A stretch of DNA of 64,000 bases, taken from the NCBI GenBank assembly GCA_965230275.1, contig CBDDKO010000002.1, forward strand, positions 1,798,001 through 1,862,000, written 5' to 3'. Each line of letters opens with the position of its first letter. The first letter of the stretch is position 1. Made by a program: the position numbers and the translations under genes. This DNA comes from JAJRRS01 sp965230275. GTDB lineage: Bacteria; Planctomycetota; Phycisphaerae; Phycisphaerales; Phycisphaeraceae. The notes below the pieces were generated by a model. The model searched no databases and was not told where the DNA came from. It was given only the letters and a program-made list of their open reading frames with translations. This document shows positions 17,761 to 25,772 of this stretch, one piece after another.

Positions 17761-18294
17761 CTAAGGTGCCACCAGGTCGCCGCGTTCGAACTTAGTGTTA
17801 GTGATGACGAGAGTGACGAGGTCCTCGTCGGTCGTGCTGTTGGCTCGGGACAGGTTGGGTCGGATCTTGCCGGTTAACGGGCGGTAGATCCACCCGACGT
17901 GGTCGCCGTCCGTGGTCGCGATTCCCGTCTGACCCTTACGTGCACCCACGGGCAACGGCGGTACGGCACGCAGGTACGGGCCGTAGGCGATCTCGCTGTC
18001 ACCCTCCGACCACGCGGCTCCGGCGTCGGTGGTCTTGCCGGTCAGCTGCGACTCGATCATAAGGGCGGTCGGGTAGGCCCCGCCGTGTTCCGCGGCGTAG
18101 TGATCCACAGCCTTGTTAAGCACGGACAGGTTCCCCGCCAGCGCCGACACCGCGGCACCCTGACTGCCCCGGCTCATGCGCGGGACCGCGACCGCTGCGA
18201 TGATCCCGATAATCACAACAACGATCACCAGCTCGATCAGGCTGAAGCCGTCGGCAATCCGTAACCGGCATGGGATGTGAGGATTCCTGTTCAT
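17761..18294 (-). CDS. Major-pseudopilin-like protein, paralogue 3 (GspG/PilA type)
   Basis: A 177-residue protein with the prepilin site DGFSLIELVIVVVIIGIIAA, then VPRMSRGSQGAAVSALAGNL, YAAEHGGAYPTA, YLRAVPPLPVG and a WIYRPLTGKIRPNL end. It is a diverged copy of the next two upstream genes. The start at 18294 is preferred over 18357 because the bases between hold an intrinsic terminator (18317-18353). No Shine-Dalgarno site is clear. It continues into the GspH-like gene with a two-base gap. Confidence 0.82.
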   Translation of the reverse strand: MNRNPHIPCRLRIADGFSLIELVIVVVIIGIIAAVAVPRMSRGSQGAAVSALAGNLSVLNKAVDHYAAEHGGAYPTALMIESQLTGKTTDAGAAWSEGDSEIAYGPYLRAVPPLPVGARKGQTGIATTDGDHVGWIYRPLTGKIRPNLSRANSTTDEDLVTLVITNTKFERGDLVAP

Positions 18295-18316
18295 ACGCAA
18301 TCTGCTCAAGCCCAAG

Positions 18317-18353
18317 AAAAACCGCCCGGCGGGACCGATATGCCTGCCGGGCG
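18317..18353 (-). terminator. Intrinsic terminator between pseudopilin paralogues 2 and 3
   Basis: Read on the - strand, CGCCCGGC and GCCGGGCG form a perfect 8-bp stem with a 15-base loop, followed by GTTTTTCTT. It lies downstream of paralogue 2 and just ahead of paralogue 3 and the minor pseudopilins, and so should lower their expression. Confidence 0.8.
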
Positions 18354-18396
18354 TCATGGGTTCGTTCGGTCTGTCGGCCTGCCCGGCATACAGGCA

Positions 18397-18888
18397 TCAA
18401 TAAGCGTTGTACCGCACACCCGCGTCGTCAACCTCCGAGTCCTTGCAGTTAGCACGGACCTCGCCGGTCGAGGCGTTGTAGTACCAGCCGCCGTTGACGG
18501 CCGTGCTGCCGGGTGCTGTCCCTACAAAATCGTTCCTCCCCTTGTTCGCCCCGACGGACAGTTTGGGGATCGCACGCAGGTACGGGCCGTACAGGTGGAT
18601 CGAGTCCTTCGTGGTGGAGAAGTTCTCGCCGGAGACGTCGGAGTACTGAAGCAAAGCATCTTCGATGTCAGCGCCGAGGGGGTACGCCCCGCCGTGCTCG
18701 GCCGCGAAGAGGTCCAGCGCGTTGCGGAGCACTGCCAGATTCGCCATCACCGACGAGTCGGCCGCCCCCTTGGCGCCCCGGCTCATCCTGGGCACCGCGA
18801 TCGCTCCGATGATCCCGATGATCACCACCACGATCACCAACTCGATCAGGCTAAAGCCTCTACGACGTCGCACGGATGATGCGTCCAT
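18397..18888 (-). CDS. Major-pseudopilin-like protein, paralogue 2 (GspG/PilA type)
   Basis: A 163-residue protein with the prepilin site RGFSLIELVIVVVIIGIIGA, then VPRMSRGAKGAADSSVMANL, the conserved AAEHGGAYPLG, YLRAIPKLSVGANKG and WYYNASTGEVRANC ending in RYNAY. It is very close to paralogue 1 along its whole length, so it is a tandem duplicate. A GGGAGAAAGG stretch precedes the start. It is the subunit type that polymerises into the pilus or pseudopilus shaft. Confidence 0.87.
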   Translation of the reverse strand: MDASSVRRRRGFSLIELVIVVVIIGIIGAIAVPRMSRGAKGAADSSVMANLAVLRNALDLFAAEHGGAYPLGADIEDALLQYSDVSGENFSTTKDSIHLYGPYLRAIPKLSVGANKGRNDFVGTAPGSTAVNGGWYYNASTGEVRANCKDSEVDDAGVRYNAY

Positions 18889-18908
18889 GATGACGGTGCC
18901 TTTCTCCC

Positions 18909-18948
18909 GTGCCGGGACTCACGCCCGTATCGTGCGCAAGCCCGGCAC
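18909..18948 (-). promoter_or_regulatory. Leader hairpin ahead of pseudopilin paralogue 2
   Basis: GTGCCGGG and CCCGGCAC form a perfect 8-bp stem with a 24-base loop in the 78-base spacer. On the transcript it ends just before the purine-rich ribosome binding region. There is no T-run, so it is more likely an RNA-stabilising or processing hairpin than a terminator. Confidence 0.5.
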
Positions 18949-18966
18949 CTCTCCGCCCCGCTGTAA

Positions 18967-19467
18967 TCAGTACGTGTTGTAATTGACACCCGCATCATCC
19001 GCGACACCGTCCTTGACGTTCGCTTTGACTTCACCGGTCGTGGTGTTGTAGTACCAGCCAGCGTCGGCTACGGTCGCGGCCGGTGCGGTGGCGGTGAATG
19101 TCGCCTTACCCTTGTTCGCGCCAACCGGCAGCTTGGGGATCGCACGGATGTACGGTCCGTAGATGTTGGTGGTGGACTTGGCACCCGGGGTGGCGTCGAC
19201 GCTGCTGTCGGTGTACTGCGTCAGGGCGTTGGGCAGGTCGGCCAGCGTCGGGTAGTCCCCGCCGTGCTCGGTCGCGTACAGGTCCAGCGCGTTACGCAGG
19301 ATGGTGAGGTTTGCCTTGACGGCCGAATCGCTAGCGCCCTTGGCGCCACGGCTCATGCGGGGCACCGCGATTGCGCCGATGATCCCGATAATCACAACCA
19401 CGATCACCAACTCGATCAGACTGAAGCCCTTACGCTTCGGACGATTAATCTTGCGCGACACTTGCAT
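18967..19467 (-). CDS. Major-pseudopilin-like protein, paralogue 1 (GspG/PilA type)
   Basis: A 166-residue protein with the prepilin site KGFSLIELVIVVVIIGIIGA, then VPRMSRGAKGASDSAVKANL, ATEHGGDYPTLADL, YIRAIPKLPVGANKG and WYYNTTTGEVKANV ending in NYNTY. A good AGGAG site lies nine bases before the ATG. It follows a terminator and so is likely to have its own promoter and be strongly expressed, making it the best candidate for the main shaft subunit. Confidence 0.88.
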   Translation of the reverse strand: MQVSRKINRPKRKGFSLIELVIVVVIIGIIGAIAVPRMSRGAKGASDSAVKANLTILRNALDLYATEHGGDYPTLADLPNALTQYTDSSVDATPGAKSTTNIYGPYIRAIPKLPVGANKGKATFTATAPAATVADAGWYYNTTTGEVKANVKDGVADDAGVNYNTY

Positions 19468-19515
19468 TTTGAAAATCTCCTGAATAGATACCTGGACCGG
19501 CGCACAGTCCGGCGC

Positions 19516-19534
19516 TTGTCTTGACTAAAGACAA
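19516..19534 (-). promoter_or_regulatory. Leader hairpin ahead of pseudopilin paralogue 1
   Basis: TTGTCTT and AAGACAA form a perfect 7-bp stem with a 5-base loop, 49 bases upstream of the start. It is probably in the 5' untranslated region of the shaft subunit mRNA. Confidence 0.45.
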
Positions 19535-19541
19535 ATCGACA

Positions 19542-19568
19542 CAAAAATGCCCCGAGTCAACCCCGGGG
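19542..19568 (-). terminator. Intrinsic terminator between the pilus assembly genes and the pseudopilin genes
   Basis: Read on the - strand, CCCCG and CGGGG form a stem with a 9-base loop, followed by CATTTTTG. It divides the assembly genes (pilB to the GspB-like gene) from the pseudopilin genes. Confidence 0.6.
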
Positions 19569-19604
19569 TTCATTGAACGATTGATATGATTACGGTTATG
19601 CCGG

Positions 19605-20159
19605 TTAGGAAGCGGGGCCGCCGGCCTGAATCACCAGGGTCGCCACGCGCCCGGCCTGCTCGAATCGCGCCGAACGCTCGTTCACAGCGACCAGCCGATA
19701 ACCATCCAGCGTCTGGCCCAGATAGATCGTCTGGCCGTCCACCACCGCGCAATGGCGGTCGCCGGTCACCAGGACTGCGTCGAGACGGTGGCTGTTGATG
19801 AAAGCCTCGATCTGCTGAATGCTGTCGGAGGCCGAAGCATCTTCTTGTACGTCCTGTGGCGTCCAGGCGGGGCTTACCGAAAATGCATCACGTTCGGCCG
19901 TACCGCCCCCGGGCGTCCCTTCGGTCGCCATACGCAGACGGTCCGCCAGCGTAGGCACGTCGTCGGCCTGCACGGGGAGGGTCTGGGGTTTAGGGGTGAT
20001 CAGCAGCGACAAAGGGTCTACCGGGGCATCCAGCACGCCCGCTTCGGACTCGGCCGGACCTGTGACGTCGGAACCGAGGATGACCCGGTCGACCGTCAGC
20101 GCGAGGCCGGCCAGCAGCAGCACGCCGGCGAGGATCTGTCGTTCCCTGGAGTTCTTCAT
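19605..20159 (-). CDS. GspB/PilP-like periplasmic assembly protein
   Basis: A 184-residue protein with one N-terminal membrane helix (QILAGVLLLAGLALTVDRVIL), a disordered linker, and a small beta-rich C-terminal domain (AVVDGQTIYLGQTLDGYRLVAVNERSA). That layout fits GspB, GspC and PilP proteins, which link the inner membrane platform to the secretin. It follows PilM-PilN-PilO in the position pilP holds in type IV pilus operons. The match is by layout rather than by strong sequence motifs. Confidence 0.6.
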   Translation of the reverse strand: MKNSRERQILAGVLLLAGLALTVDRVILGSDVTGPAESEAGVLDAPVDPLSLLITPKPQTLPVQADDVPTLADRLRMATEGTPGGGTAERDAFSVSPAWTPQDVQEDASASDSIQQIEAFINSHRLDAVLVTGDRHCAVVDGQTIYLGQTLDGYRLVAVNERSARFEQAGRVATLVIQAGGPAS

Positions 20160-20204
20160 GACTCAAGCCAACGATATAACACCGGCTCGGTCAAGAGGCG
20201 ATTC

Positions 20205-20783
20205 CTAATTTTCCGCCATCCCGACGGCGGGGAGCGTGTACCAAGCGAACGCAATGCTGAATTGTGCGCCTTGTGCGCCCGGGTTATCAGACGCCAGGCT
20301 GAACTCGATCACCGCGATGTCGGCAAACGATTCGTGCACACTGCCCATGAACCGTGTCACCCGCCCGTAATCACCGGCCCCTGATAGGGCAATCGGCACC
20401 ACATCATACCGCTGACCCGCCCGTACCGGTTCCGGCAGGATCTGGTGGACCTCCAGCCCCATCTCACTGGCTAGCTCCGCTAGCTGGGCCACCCGATGGT
20501 TGACAAGTGACGACCGCTCTAAGCGTAATGGCAATTCATTCAGCGCCGACTGTGTCTGCTCCAGTACGTCCTGAATGTCCACCGCCGAAGACCGTGCTTC
20601 ATTCACTTCCTGTTGGCGCTCGGCGACCCGGGGCTTCAGGGCTTCGTATGCCAACTGATTCTCAGCCGTCGGCCGGATCAATACGAAGTATCCCGCCGCT
20701 GTGATCAGCGCACACGCGCCCAGGCCGAGCGCATCGATCCGCCACCAGCGTGCCAGCGTGTTGACTTGCATGTGCTTACTCAT
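20205..20783 (-). CDS. pilO: Type IV pilus assembly protein PilO
   Basis: A 192-residue protein. The start at MSKHMQVNTLARW (20783) puts a single membrane helix at about 18-35; the frame is open upstream but reads poorly. The helix is followed by a coiled-coil stretch (PRVAERQQEVNEARSSAVDIQ) and a ferredoxin-like periplasmic domain ending in EFSLAS and FAWYTLP. PilO pairs with PilN in the inner membrane alignment complex. It overlaps the end of pilN by eight bases. Confidence 0.82.
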   Translation of the reverse strand: MSKHMQVNTLARWWRIDALGLGACALITAAGYFVLIRPTAENQLAYEALKPRVAERQQEVNEARSSAVDIQDVLEQTQSALNELPLRLERSSLVNHRVAQLAELASEMGLEVHQILPEPVRAGQRYDVVPIALSGAGDYGRVTRFMGSVHESFADIAVIEFSLASDNPGAQGAQFSIAFAWYTLPAVGMAEN

Positions 20784-21384
20784 GGCTCGCACCCCCGCCG
20801 GGCAACAGGTCACATTGAATTTCAAACACGATCGCCGTCCCGGCAAGGAACGGCTCGCGATCCGTCCGGGCAAGCGTCACCTTGTCGAACAGCCCCATCT
20901 GCTCCAGCCGGAGCACGAAGCGGGAGACGTCCGGCGTGGTCTTGGCGTAACCCGAAAGCGTGAACGTCAACGGCGTATCGCTTAGGCTCCCATCGCCTGA
21001 ATGATCCTGTGCGGGTTTCAACGAGCAATCACTGAGCACAACCGAGTCGCCCAGGACCTCGTCCGCCAGGTACGTCAGCATCAGGCTCCAGTCCGGCTGA
21101 TCGGCGATCGATCGGCCCGCCGCGAGAAGCAACTGCTGCTCCCTGAGCTCGGGGATCAACGCCTCACGCTGCTGCTTCGCAGCCGTCAGCTCGACCTCGA
21201 GCTCCGAATATTGATCACTCAATGCGGCAAAGTCCACCGGCGACGAAGCGGCCCGGTATACCACACATGCCACCACCGCCAACGCCGCGTACCCCGCCAC
21301 CGCACCGAGCCAATAGCGCAGCCGCACCCGCTTCTGCCGAGCGAGTTGCCGTTGATTCGGGATGAGGTTGATCCGCTGCATCAT
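20776..21384 (-). CDS. pilN: Type IV pilus assembly protein PilN
   Basis: A 202-residue protein starting MMQRINLIPNQRQLARQKR. The INLIP motif is the PilM-binding peptide of PilN, followed by a membrane helix (YWLGAVAGYAALAVVACVV), a coiled coil and a periplasmic domain. It overlaps pilM by four bases and pilO by eight, so the three are translationally coupled. Together they form the cytoplasm-to-periplasm alignment complex. Confidence 0.88.
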   Translation of the reverse strand: MMQRINLIPNQRQLARQKRVRLRYWLGAVAGYAALAVVACVVYRAASSPVDFAALSDQYSELEVELTAAKQQREALIPELREQQLLLAAGRSIADQPDWSLMLTYLADEVLGDSVVLSDCSLKPAQDHSGDGSLSDTPLTFTLSGYAKTTPDVSRFVLRLEQMGLFDKVTLARTDREPFLAGTAIVFEIQCDLLPGGGASHE

Positions 21385-22439
21385 GCCGCCTGCTTCAACT
21401 CCCCGTAACCCGCAAGCCCTAATGCCGATGCCATCAGGGACGGGTAAGTCATCGTGTCATTCGCCGCCGCGGCAACCACTTCCACCGGCGCACGCTCGTT
21501 CAGATACGACGCCACGCCCGGCACACAACCGCCCCCACCGACAAGCGCCATGCGTGTCGCCTCGGCCTTGGGATACTGGTGGGCCGTGTATTCAAAGGAA
21601 GCGTCCAGCGCCTCGGCGATATCGTCCAGGTAATCGGTGATAAACGGCCTAAGCATCGGTGCAACCGTACCGACACGCCCATCATCCACCGGATGCTCCG
21701 CCGCTTCTGCAGTGACCAGCCCGATGTTCTGTAGCAGTGTCTCCGCCTCCGTCGGCTCGACACGTAGCGACGACGCGATCGTATCACGCAACGGCTTAAT
21801 GCCAGACCCGGCAAGGACGCGCTCAAACACCACCACGCCCCCATGCACCATCGCCAGGCGCGACGAGCCCCATCCCATATCCAGAACGGCCGACACCCCC
21901 CCAGCCGGCCCCAGCAATTCACCACACGCCTTGACCGCGGCGCACAGACCCACGTCCATCGCCACCACATCAAATCCCGCCTGCTCGAACACGTCCAGCA
22001 CCGGCACACTATCTGCGTGGGCGCATCCCATCGCCATGACTTTCGCTGCACTCGAGCGGGCCGGCTTGGGTACGTCCCACCAAGTGAGTTCGAACGACCC
22101 GGGATCAAGACGCTGAAGCCGTGCGAACTCCTGGGCCGCGATTATGTCGTACGGGGCACCGGATTCACGCGGCGGCATGTCGATCACCGCCGACGCAGTC
22201 CGACAGACCGGCGCGGACAACACCACACGCCGGCCCCGGAAGCCTTGCTGCGTAAACACACGTGCGAGGCGCTCGACGTCCTTTCGGCTGATCACCGGGT
22301 CATCGCCGGGCCGTTTGATCGTCGCCGACGCGGTCACGGCCGGGCCACTGCGCTTGTGCCCGAGCTGGACCGCCTTGATCAGGCGTTCACCGACATCCAC
22401 ACCGATCGGCGGGGTCATGATGTGTTGCAGCAGACTCAA
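21381..22439 (-). CDS. pilM: Type IV pilus assembly protein PilM
   Basis: A 352-residue actin-like ATPase. GVDVGERLIKAVQLG near the start is the phosphate-1 motif, VSAVLDMGWGSSRLAMV is the second, and RMALVGGGGCVPGVASYL is the adenosine-binding loop. PilM is cytoplasmic and binds the N-terminus of PilN. It overlaps pilC and pilN by four bases each. Confidence 0.9.
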   Translation of the reverse strand: MSLLQHIMTPPIGVDVGERLIKAVQLGHKRSGPAVTASATIKRPGDDPVISRKDVERLARVFTQQGFRGRRVVLSAPVCRTASAVIDMPPRESGAPYDIIAAQEFARLQRLDPGSFELTWWDVPKPARSSAAKVMAMGCAHADSVPVLDVFEQAGFDVVAMDVGLCAAVKACGELLGPAGGVSAVLDMGWGSSRLAMVHGGVVVFERVLAGSGIKPLRDTIASSLRVEPTEAETLLQNIGLVTAEAAEHPVDDGRVGTVAPMLRPFITDYLDDIAEALDASFEYTAHQYPKAEATRMALVGGGGCVPGVASYLNERAPVEVVAAAANDTMTYPSLMASALGLAGYGELKQAA

Positions 22440-23668
22440 TTCGGGCCTCCCGCGGACATCGCTGTCAGATCGAACAGGGGCAGGAAGATGCTCAACGCCA
22501 TAAATCCGACCAGCACACCCATACCCAGCAGGATGATCGGCTCGAGCACGCCGGTCAGCGACTTGATCAGCACCTCGTTCTCTTCGTCGAGCATGTCAGA
22601 CATCGTCAGCAGCGACGGCGCGACCTTGCCGGACATCTCGCCGCTGCGCATCGCTTCGCTGACCGACGGTGTGATCAGGTCAGACTCCGTAAACGCCGTG
22701 CTGATCGGCTCGCCGCGTGTCACAGCGTCGCGCGCGTTATCCAGAAGCTCCTGGTAATGCACGTTCGTCGTGCCGGCCCGGATCAGGTCCAGCACGTCCA
22801 GCAGCGGCAGGTGGCTGTCCATCAGCACACCCAGCAGCCTGGCGATCCGCGCGGTGGCGAAGCTGCGTGTCACCTTGCCGACCATCGGCAGCGTGAGCAT
22901 CGCGGTATAAACAGTTTGCTTGCCATGCTCACTCTTAAACCAATAGATAAACCCGACACCCGCACCGACCAGCGCCAGGATGATCGCCCACCAGTAGCTG
23001 ATCAGCACGCCGCTTAAGAACATCAGGAACTGGGTCGTCGGCGGCAGGGGCAGATCGAGCGTGGCAAACAGGTCGCTGAACCGAGGCAGCACAATCGTGA
23101 GCATCGCACACAAAACCACCACCGCGACCACCACCAGCAGGCTCGGGTAGACCAACGCGCCGATCACGGTATTTCGTGTCTGCAACTGCTTGCGTGTCAG
23201 CTGGCTGAGCCGCTCGAGCATCACGGTCAGCTTGCCGGAGGTTTCACCGGCGGCCACCAGGTTGCAGTAGATCGCGTCGAACCGCTGCGGGTGATCCTTC
23301 ATCGCCTCGGATAAGGGGATGCCCTCTTCGACGCGCAGGCTCAGCGCTTCGATCGTCTCACGCCACGAGACGTTGTCCGTCTGACGCTGTAAGGCAGACA
23401 ACGACTGCACAATCGGTGTACCGGTCGCGAGCATCACCTGCAGCTGGCGCGTAAAGATCGTCAATCCCTTGATGCCCGATCCGCCGCGTGAGCCGAGCTT
23501 ACGCCCCGACTTGCCGGAGCCTACTGCCCCTTCCCCCGCTTTCTGGATCGCTGTGACAAACAACCCCTTACCGCGCAGCAGGACCGTGGCCTCATCGGCG
23601 CTGGGCGCGTCGATGACGTCGTTGACCACCTTCCCGTTGCTGTCGTATCCCTGGTAAGCGAGTTTCAT
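22436..23668 (-). CDS. pilC: Type IV pilus / type II secretion inner membrane protein PilC (GspF)
   Basis: A 410-residue polytopic protein with two GspF domains: the first includes GLTIFTRQLQVMLATGTPIVQSL and the second VTRSFATARIARLLGVLMDS. Three membrane segments follow the family pattern, the last being PIILLGMGVLVGFMALSIFL. It is the rotating platform protein driven by PilB. It lies 23 bases after pilB and overlaps pilM. Confidence 0.93.
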   Translation of the reverse strand: MKLAYQGYDSNGKVVNDVIDAPSADEATVLLRGKGLFVTAIQKAGEGAVGSGKSGRKLGSRGGSGIKGLTIFTRQLQVMLATGTPIVQSLSALQRQTDNVSWRETIEALSLRVEEGIPLSEAMKDHPQRFDAIYCNLVAAGETSGKLTVMLERLSQLTRKQLQTRNTVIGALVYPSLLVVVAVVVLCAMLTIVLPRFSDLFATLDLPLPPTTQFLMFLSGVLISYWWAIILALVGAGVGFIYWFKSEHGKQTVYTAMLTLPMVGKVTRSFATARIARLLGVLMDSHLPLLDVLDLIRAGTTNVHYQELLDNARDAVTRGEPISTAFTESDLITPSVSEAMRSGEMSGKVAPSLLTMSDMLDEENEVLIKSLTGVLEPIILLGMGVLVGFMALSIFLPLFDLTAMSAGGPN

Positions 23669-23691
23669 GGTCTATCCATTACGCTGTCGGC

Positions 23692-25434
23692 TCATGCCGC
23701 GTCGGCGACGTCCTGAGCGACGACCTCCTGATCGTTCTGTGTGACACGCAGCACCTCTTCGAGCGAGCTCTTGCCCTGAAGCGCAACCGCCACGCCTTCT
23801 TCTCTTAGTGACAGGCCGCCGTGATCGCGCACCTTGTCGCGCAGTTCGTGTGTCGCTGCGCCCCGGTGGATCATCCGGCGGAGTTCCGGGCTGACTTCCA
23901 TCACCTCGTACACGCCGATCCGTCCGGCGAAGCCGCTGTTGTGACAGCGCTGACAGCCGCCGCCCTTCTGGAACGCGCGGCCGGCGTACTCCTCGATCCC
24001 CGCGTCCTGCAGCACGTGCTCGGCGGGGTAATACTTCGTCCGGCAACCCGAGCAGATCGTCCGGCAGAGCCGCTGGGCCACCACGCCGTTGATCGCGCTG
24101 GACAGCAGGTAAGGCTCGACATTCATATCAAGAAGACGCGCTACCGCGCCGGGCGCGTCGTTGGTGTGCAGCGTCGCCAGCACGAGGTGGCCGGTCAACG
24201 CCGCCTGCACCGCAACACGCGCGGTGACCTCATCACGGATTTCACCGATCATGATGATGTCCGGGTCCTGACGCAGGATGCTGCGCAGCGCCGCGGCGAA
24301 GCTCAGGCCGATCGAGTCCTGCACGTGGATCTGATTGATCAGGTCCATCTGGTATTCGACCGGGTCCTCGACGGTGACGATGTTGCGCTCGGGGCTGCGC
24401 AGCAGGTCCAGCGCGGAGTAGAGCGTGGTCGTTTTACCGCTACCGGTCGGGCCGGTCACCAGCACCAGGCCGTGGGGTTGGCGGAGCATTCGCTTGAACG
24501 CTTCTAGCCCGTCGTGGCGGATGCCGAGGTCTTCCATCTTCACATGAAGGTTGGCCTTATCCAGCACACGCACGACCAGCTTCTCGCCCAGAAGCGTCGG
24601 CATGCTTGAGACACGCAGGTCGATCTCGCGCCCCTCGGCGACTAGACGCACACGGCCTTCCTGCGGCAGGCGCTTCTCGGCGATGTCCATCTTCCCGATC
24701 ACCTTCACACGCGAAACGATCGCCGCGTGCATCCCCTGCGGCGGTTTCATCAGGTCACGCAGCACGCCGTCGATCCGGTAGCGGACCCGGGTGCCCTTCT
24801 TGTCCGGCTCGATGTGGATGTCGCTCGCCTTGTCACGGATCGCGGTCAGCAAGGCGACGTTCACCAGGTTGATGATCGGGCTGCCGTCCACCATCTGGTC
24901 GAGGTCGGTGGTCGGACCCTCATCTACGGTTTCGCGTTCGACGACCTCGACATCCGACTCGACCAGCGACGTCAGGAACGCATCAACGTCCACGTCGCCG
25001 CCGGCGTACTTCTTAACGAACTCGAGGATGTTGGTTTCAAACGCGAGCACGGGCCGGACCTTGCACCCGGTCAGCCGGCTGAGCCGGTCGATCGTCGGCA
25101 GGCTCTGCGGCTCGGCCATGGCGACGGTCATCGTGCCGTGGACCTTGAACATCGGGATGACCTTCAGCCGCTGGGCCTCGTCGTCACCGATCTCTTTGAG
25201 CAGCGTCGGGTCGATCAGGCCGTGTCGCAGCACGCAGCCCGGGAGCCCCTGCACCTTGCCGAGCGCGTTGATCAGCACCGCCGGGTTGACCATCCCCTGA
25301 TCGACCAGCACCTCGCCGAGCATCGCGCCGGTGTTCTTCTGCGCAGCCAGGGCGCGGGCGAGCTGTTCCTTGGACAGCGCGCCCTCTTCGATTAACGCCT
25401 CACCGAGGCGCGGCTTGTGCCCGGGCCCGGTCAA
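23692..25434 (-). CDS. pilB: Type IV pilus / type II secretion assembly ATPase PilB (GspE)
   Basis: A 580-residue ATPase. It has an N-terminal MshEN-type domain (LGEALIEEGALSKEQLARAL), then the secretion ATPase core with Walker A GPTGSGKTTTLYSAL, the Asp box DPDIIMIGEIRD, the His box LHTNDAPGAVARL, and a four-cysteine zinc site (CSGC and CQRC). MshEN domains often bind c-di-GMP, which would fit the nearby HD-GYP protein, but key residues were not checked. No retraction ATPase (PilT) lies in the cluster. Its start overlaps the STAS gene by four bases. Confidence 0.94.
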   Translation of the reverse strand: MTGPGHKPRLGEALIEEGALSKEQLARALAAQKNTGAMLGEVLVDQGMVNPAVLINALGKVQGLPGCVLRHGLIDPTLLKEIGDDEAQRLKVIPMFKVHGTMTVAMAEPQSLPTIDRLSRLTGCKVRPVLAFETNILEFVKKYAGGDVDVDAFLTSLVESDVEVVERETVDEGPTTDLDQMVDGSPIINLVNVALLTAIRDKASDIHIEPDKKGTRVRYRIDGVLRDLMKPPQGMHAAIVSRVKVIGKMDIAEKRLPQEGRVRLVAEGREIDLRVSSMPTLLGEKLVVRVLDKANLHVKMEDLGIRHDGLEAFKRMLRQPHGLVLVTGPTGSGKTTTLYSALDLLRSPERNIVTVEDPVEYQMDLINQIHVQDSIGLSFAAALRSILRQDPDIIMIGEIRDEVTARVAVQAALTGHLVLATLHTNDAPGAVARLLDMNVEPYLLSSAINGVVAQRLCRTICSGCRTKYYPAEHVLQDAGIEEYAGRAFQKGGGCQRCHNSGFAGRIGVYEVMEVSPELRRMIHRGAATHELRDKVRDHGGLSLREEGVAVALQGKSSLEEVLRVTQNDQEVVAQDVADAA

Positions 25435-25766
25435 TGGAAGCTCCTTAGTGCCGAGTTCGTGTCGTCAAAGTGATCGAACCGCGTCGCCAGGCCGGTCAGG
25501 TCCAGCACCTCGCGGAGGGTTTCGTTGATCGCGCAGAGTTTCAGGGATCGCCCGCCGTCGGCCAGGGTGTCGTTGGCTTCCACCAGCACCTCGAGCCCTC
25601 GGCTGTCGACAAACGGTACCGACGACAGGTCCACGACCACACGGCCGGAACTCTCCGCCAATACCTCGGTGAGGCGCGTCTTGAACTGTTCGGCGTCGTC
25701 TTGTGTCAACGCGCCGTCCGGCTCGAGCACCGTCACCGCTCCCTGGGTCTGCTCATTGATCTGCAT
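25431..25766 (-). CDS. STAS domain protein (anti-sigma factor antagonist-like)
   Basis: A 111-residue protein made of one STAS domain: GAVTVLEPDGALTQDDAEQF, then VVVDLSSVPFVDSRGLEVLV, in which the Ser of VDSRG is the usual phosphorylation site. STAS proteins relay signals by being phosphorylated and exchanging partners. It lies between the histidine kinase and pilB and overlaps pilB by four bases, so it is probably a control part of the pilus operon. No anti-sigma kinase is next to it. Confidence 0.9.
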   Translation of the reverse strand: MQINEQTQGAVTVLEPDGALTQDDAEQFKTRLTEVLAESSGRVVVDLSSVPFVDSRGLEVLVEANDTLADGGRSLKLCAINETLREVLDLTGLATRFDHFDDTNSALRSFH

Positions 25767-25772
25767 CGTTTA

